A stretch of DNA of 16,941 nt, from the NCBI GenBank assembly GCA_009724975.1, contig SRXB01000011.1:1-16941 (forward strand), read 5' to 3'. This DNA is from a bacterium (GTDB lineage Bacteria > Desulfobacterota > Deferrisomatia > Deferrisomatales > BM512). Positions 13,627-16,941 of the stretch are shown piece after piece. The translations under genes were made by a program, and so were the position numbers. Positions within the stretch are counted from its first letter, which is position 1, and the number at the start of each line of letters is the position of its first letter. Below the pieces are notes generated by a model that worked only from the letters and a program-made list of their open reading frames with translations, was not told the DNA's origin and searched no databases.

Positions 13627-15096
13627 ATGCTAGACGAAAACGTGCAATTCGGACTCACATTCGACGACGTCCTCCTCGTGCCCGCGGCCTCGGACATCCT
13701 GCCCGACCAGGTGGACCTCTCCACCAGCCTGACGGCCAGGATAAAGCTGAATGTGCCCCTGCTTTCGGCGGCGATGGACACCGTCACCGAGGCCCCCACC
13801 GCCATAGCGATGGCGCAGGAGGGCGGCATAGGGATAATTCACCGCAACCTCTCCCCGGACGACCAGGCCTACGAGGTGGAAAAGGTAAAGAAGTCGGAAG
13901 CGGGGATGATTGTCGACCCCATCACCCTCACCGCCGACCAGAAGGTTGAGAAGGCGATGGAGCTGATGCACCGCTACCGCATCTCCGGCGTTCCCATCGT
14001 CGATTCCGACCGCAAGCTCGTCGGCATTCTCACCAACCGCGACCTTCGCTTCGAGAAAAATCCCGATAAATACATCCGCGACGTGATGACGAAGAACAAC
14101 CTCGTCACCGTCCCCCCCGGAACCACCCTTGAGCAGGCCAAGGAGCTTTTGCAGCAGCACCGCATAGAAAAGCTCCCGGTGGTGGATGAAAACTACCGCC
14201 TTACGGGCCTCATAACCATAAAAGACATCGAAAAGGCCCGCAAATACCCCAACGCCTGCAAGGACTCCATCGGCAGGCTCCGCGTGGGCGCGGCGGTGGG
14301 AGTGGGTGTGGGCCGCGACGAGCGAGTCGAGAAGCTCATCAACGCCGGATGCGACGTAATAGCGGTCGACACCGCCCACGGCCACTCCAAAATGGTTGTG
14401 GATGCGGTGCGGGCCATACGCGCAAACTGGCCCGAACTGCAGATAATAGCGGGCAACGTGGCCACCGGCGCGGCGACGAAGGCGCTAATCGACGCAGGAG
14501 CCAACGCCATAAAGGTAGGCGTCGGCCCCGGCTCCATCTGCACCACCCGCGTTGTCGCTGGCGCGGGAGTGCCGCAGATAACCGCAGTAGCAGAAGCCGC
14601 CAAGGTGGCCGACAAACATGGCATCCCCGTAATAGCCGACGGCGGCATCAAATATTCGGGCGACCTCACCAAGGCCATCGCCGCTGGCGCGACTTCTATA
14701 ATGATCGGAAGCCTCCTCGCCGGAACCGAGGAGAGCCCGGGCGAACTCATCCTCTACCAGGGACGCTCCTACAAGGTCTATCGCGGCATGGGCTCCATCG
14801 GCGCGATGAAGGAAGGGAGCCGCGACCGCTACTTCCAGGGCACCCGCGACGAATCGGAACTGGTTCCAGAAGGCATAGAGGGCAGGGTTCCCTACCGCGG
14901 GCAGGTCTCCAAAATCGTCTACCAGCTCCTGGGCGGCCTTCGCGCGGGCATGGGCTACACCGGCAGCCGCACCATCGAGGACCTTCGCAAGAATGGCCGC
15001 TTCGTGCGCATCAGCCCCGCAGGGCTAAAAGAAAGCCACGTCCACGACGTCATCATCATGAAAGAGGCTCCCAATTACAGGGTCGAGCCCGTTTAA
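13627..15096 (+). CDS. guaB: IMP dehydrogenase GuaB
   Basis: GuaB oxidises IMP to XMP with NAD+, the committed step of guanine nucleotide synthesis, as a cytoplasmic tetramer. The 489-residue product has the TIM-barrel opening GLTFDDVLLVPAASD, then a Bateman module of two CBS domains (about residues 93-210; RISGVPIVDSDRKLVGILTN and RIEKLPVVDENYRLTGLIT), then the rest of the barrel. The catalytic cysteine is C305 in GPGSICTTRV, and IADGGIKYSGD, GSLLAGTEESPGE and YRGMGSIGAM form the IMP site and flap. The frame extends to 13594, but ATG 13627 has an excellent GAGGAGA site five bases upstream and gives the standard N terminus. The CBS pair normally gives allosteric control by purine nucleotides. 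guaA follows after nine bases. Confidence 0.98.
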   Translation: MLDENVQFGLTFDDVLLVPAASDILPDQVDLSTSLTARIKLNVPLLSAAMDTVTEAPTAIAMAQEGGIGIIHRNLSPDDQAYEVEKVKKSEAGMIVDPITLTADQKVEKAMELMHRYRISGVPIVDSDRKLVGILTNRDLRFEKNPDKYIRDVMTKNNLVTVPPGTTLEQAKELLQQHRIEKLPVVDENYRLTGLITIKDIEKARKYPNACKDSIGRLRVGAAVGVGVGRDERVEKLINAGCDVIAVDTAHGHSKMVVDAVRAIRANWPELQIIAGNVATGAATKALIDAGANAIKVGVGPGSICTTRVVAGAGVPQITAVAEAAKVADKHGIPVIADGGIKYSGDLTKAIAAGATSIMIGSLLAGTEESPGELILYQGRSYKVYRGMGSIGAMKEGSRDRYFQGTRDESELVPEGIEGRVPYRGQVSKIVYQLLGGLRAGMGYTGSRTIEDLRKNGRFVRISPAGLKESHVHDVIIMKEAPNYRVEPV

Positions 15097-15105
15097 GGGA
15101 TTAAA

Positions 15106-16662
15106 ATGCACGACATACACGAGCAAAAAGTCCTAATTCTCGATTTCGGCAGCCAGTACACGCAGCTTATCGCCAGAAGAATCCGCGAGAGCCGCGTCTA
15201 CTGCGAAATCCACCCCTGCAACGCCCCCTTCGAGAAGATACGCGACTTCGGCGCCAAGGGGATAATCCTCTCCGGCGGCCCCGCCAGCGTCCACGCCGAA
15301 GGCTCGCCGCTCATCAGCACCGAGGTCTTCAACCTCGGCGTGCCGGTCCTGGGCATCTGCTACGGCATGCAGCTCATGGCGCACCTTCTGGGCGGCAAGG
15401 TTTTGCCCGGCACCGAGCGCGAATACGGCCTCGCCCACATCAAAATAACCAGAAACGACGGGATACTCGCCGGATTCGAGAAGGATTCCCCCGTACCGGT
15501 CTGGATGAGCCACGGCGACCGCCTCGAAAAGCTCCCCGAGGGCTTCTCCACCATGGCGACCTCTGAAAACTCCCCCGTCGCGGTAATGGGACACGCCACC
15601 AAGCCCTTTTTCGGGGTGCAGTTCCACCCCGAGGTCGTACACACCCCCAGGGGCCGCCAGATACTGGACAACTTCCTCTTCGACGTCTGCAAGCTGGAGC
15701 CAATCTGGACCATGGGCTCCTTCATCCAGTCGTCCATCGAGGATATCCAGAAGAAGGTAGGAGACGAACGTGTCATCTGCGCCCTCTCCGGCGGAGTCGA
15801 CTCCTCGGTCGTCGCCCTTTTGCTCCACAAAGCCATCGGCGACAAACTCACCTGCATCTTCGTCGACAACGGGGTGCTCAGGAAGGGCGAGGCGGAAAAT
15901 GTGGTCCGCACCTTCAGGGACCACTACCACCTCAACCTCATACACGTAGACGCCACCGACCTTTTCCTCGAAAAGCTCTCCGGCGTCACCGACCCCGAGA
16001 CGAAGCGAAAGATAATCGGCAACGAATTCATCTACCTTTTCGAGCGCGAAGCCAAAAAGCTCGGCGACGACATCACCTACCTCGCCCAGGGCACCCTCTA
16101 CCCCGACGTCATCGAATCGGTATCCTTCAAGGGGCCGAGCGCCACCATAAAGAGCCACCACAACGTCGGCGGCTTGCCAGAGCGCATGAACATGAAGCTC
16201 ATCGAGCCCTTGCGCGAGCTTTTCAAGGACGAGGTGAGGGAAGTTGGGCGCGAACTTGGCCTGGTGGAAGAGATTCTGGAACGCCACCCCTTCCCGGGCC
16301 CTGGCCTCGCCATACGCATCATCGGCGAGATAACCCGCGAGCGCCTGCACGTCCTCAAGGAGGCCGACGCCATAGTCCGCGAGGAGATAACCCTTGGCGG
16401 GCTGCACAACGCGGTCTGGCAGGTCTTCTGCGTGCTCTTGCCGGTCAAGTCCGTCGGCGTGATGGGCGACGAGAGAACCTACGAAAACGTCGCGGCGGTC
16501 CGTTCGGTGAACTCCCTCGACGGCATGACCGCCGACTGGTCCAAACTCCCCTACGACGTCCTCGGGCGCATCTCAAACCGCATAATCAACGAGGTGAGGG
16601 GCATAAACCGCGTGGTTTACGACATTTCCTCCAAGCCGCCCGCGACCATCGAGTGGGAATAA
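15106..16662 (+). CDS. guaA: GMP synthase (glutamine-hydrolysing) GuaA
   Basis: GuaA aminates XMP to GMP using glutamine and ATP. The 518-residue product is a fused two-domain enzyme. The N-terminal class I glutamine amidotransferase starts with VLILDFGSQYTQLIARRIRE and carries the triad C85 (GICYGMQ), H174 and E176 (FHPEV). The ATP pyrophosphatase domain has the PP-loop SGGVDS (228-233), and the C-terminal dimerisation domain includes HPFPGPGLAIRI, an arginine-rich part and the conserved end PPATIEWE. The length agrees with the family (about 510-525). The start ATG at 15106 follows AAGGGA and lies nine bases after guaB. The stop is immediately followed by the gmk start, so guaB-guaA-gmk form an operon that takes IMP to GDP. 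Confidence 0.98.
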   Translation: MHDIHEQKVLILDFGSQYTQLIARRIRESRVYCEIHPCNAPFEKIRDFGAKGIILSGGPASVHAEGSPLISTEVFNLGVPVLGICYGMQLMAHLLGGKVLPGTEREYGLAHIKITRNDGILAGFEKDSPVPVWMSHGDRLEKLPEGFSTMATSENSPVAVMGHATKPFFGVQFHPEVVHTPRGRQILDNFLFDVCKLEPIWTMGSFIQSSIEDIQKKVGDERVICALSGGVDSSVVALLLHKAIGDKLTCIFVDNGVLRKGEAENVVRTFRDHYHLNLIHVDATDLFLEKLSGVTDPETKRKIIGNEFIYLFEREAKKLGDDITYLAQGTLYPDVIESVSFKGPSATIKSHHNVGGLPERMNMKLIEPLRELFKDEVREVGRELGLVEEILERHPFPGPGLAIRIIGEITRERLHVLKEADAIVREEITLGGLHNAVWQVFCVLLPVKSVGVMGDERTYENVAAVRSVNSLDGMTADWSKLPYDVLGRISNRIINEVRGINRVVYDISSKPPATIEWE

Positions 16663-16941
16663 ATGGCGAAAGGTATCCTTTTCGTCATCTCCGCCCCCTC
16701 CGGCGCGGGAAAATCAACCCTCATCAAGGAGGTTATGGGCGAACTGGGAGGAATCGGCTTTTCGGTCTCCCACACGACGCGCCCGCCCAGGGCCGGAGAG
16801 ATTGACGGGGTGAATTATCACTTCGTAACCACCGGAGAGTTCAAGAGTATGGTTTCCGGCGGCAAATTCGCCGAATGGGCGCTTGTCCACGGCAACTATT
16901 ACGGAACCTCGCTGGCCTCGCTCGAAACGGTGCTTGGGCAG
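16663..16941 (+). CDS. gmk: Guanylate kinase Gmk (5' part, cut by the window end)
   Basis: The frame starts at ATG 16663, directly after the guaA stop codon, and stays open for 93 codons to the last base of the window. The visible part has the P-loop SAPSGAGKST (residues ~10-19) and the GMP-binding segment SVSHTTRPPRAGEIDGVNYH with the conserved Ser, Arg and Tyr residues, then FVTTGEFKSMV, FAEWA and HGNYYGTS. These are the hallmarks of bacterial guanylate kinase, which turns GMP into GDP with ATP. Full-length enzymes have about 205 residues, so a little less than half is present. The lack of any gap before it implies translation coupled to guaA. The truncation is only due to the window edge. 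Confidence 0.95.
   Translation, partial: MAKGILFVISAPSGAGKSTLIKEVMGELGGIGFSVSHTTRPPRAGEIDGVNYHFVTTGEFKSMVSGGKFAEWALVHGNYYGTSLASLETVLGQ

Noticed and set aside
13548..13949. 133-codon + strand frame overlapping the start of guaB
   Set aside because: It is an out-of-frame, Arg/Pro/His-rich reading of guaB and its promoter; guaB has a far better ribosome binding site and full motifs.
15133..16407. 424-codon - strand frame opposite guaA
   Set aside because: guaA is beyond doubt on the + strand; the antisense frame has no known motifs and mirrors codon bias.
1..16941. Mobile element, defence system, phage or biosynthetic cluster
   Set aside because: No transposase, integrase, tRNA boundary, direct repeats, toxin-antitoxin pair or compositional break was seen; every gene belongs to a core housekeeping or widely known family.

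Overview
The window is a dense bacterial segment, about 60% G+C by eye. It carries 16 complete protein-coding genes and one truncated gene, and shows no tRNA, rRNA, mobile element, CRISPR array or repeat family. All genes but one are on the + strand. The lipid A genes show a Gram-negative with an outer membrane. The order skp-lpxD-fabZ-lpxA-lpxI-lpxB-msbA-(DUF374 acyltransferase)-waaA-lpxK, with no lpxC between lpxD and fabZ, is most like Deltaproteobacteria in the wide sense (Desulfobacterota/Desulfuromonadota). Negativicutes and Synergistetes have similar clusters but tend to keep lpxC inside. The phylum is an inference and is not settled by the sequence.

Region 1 (1-9509) is one tightly packed unit for building the outer membrane. 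It encodes a periplasmic chaperone (Skp/OmpH), most enzymes of the Raetz lipid A pathway (LpxA, LpxD, LpxI, LpxB, LpxK), the Kdo transferase WaaA, a probable secondary acyltransferase of the DUF374/LpxJ type, the dehydratase FabZ that makes fatty acids for the same pathway, and the lipid A flippase MsbA. Gaps are 0-16 bases and several stop/start codons overlap, so co-transcription from a promoter left of the window is likely. LpxC and the Kdo synthesis genes are not here.

Region 2 (9487-11558) is an RNA modification block. It holds a TrmH-type 2'-O-methyltransferase on the - strand, converging on lpxK with a 23-base overlap, then queH (queuosine synthesis), which overlaps a second SpoU-family methyltransferase by 8 bases.

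Region 3 (11559-13505) holds a PHP-domain metal-dependent phosphoesterase and a lipoprotein with a PQQ-type beta-propeller that resembles BamB. A plausible extended -10 promoter lies before the PHP gene.

Region 4 (13506-16941) is guaB-guaA-gmk: IMP to XMP to GMP to GDP. A TTGACA promoter element and a weak intrinsic terminator appear to be superimposed in the 121-base gap before guaB. gmk runs off the right end.

Nothing here looks like an undescribed system; this is mostly core housekeeping DNA. The points most worth a second look are the alternative lipid A enzymes (LpxI, DUF374), the lipobox-like signal peptide of Skp, the terminator/promoter overlap before guaB, and heavy use of the ATA isoleucine codon in a G+C-rich genome.
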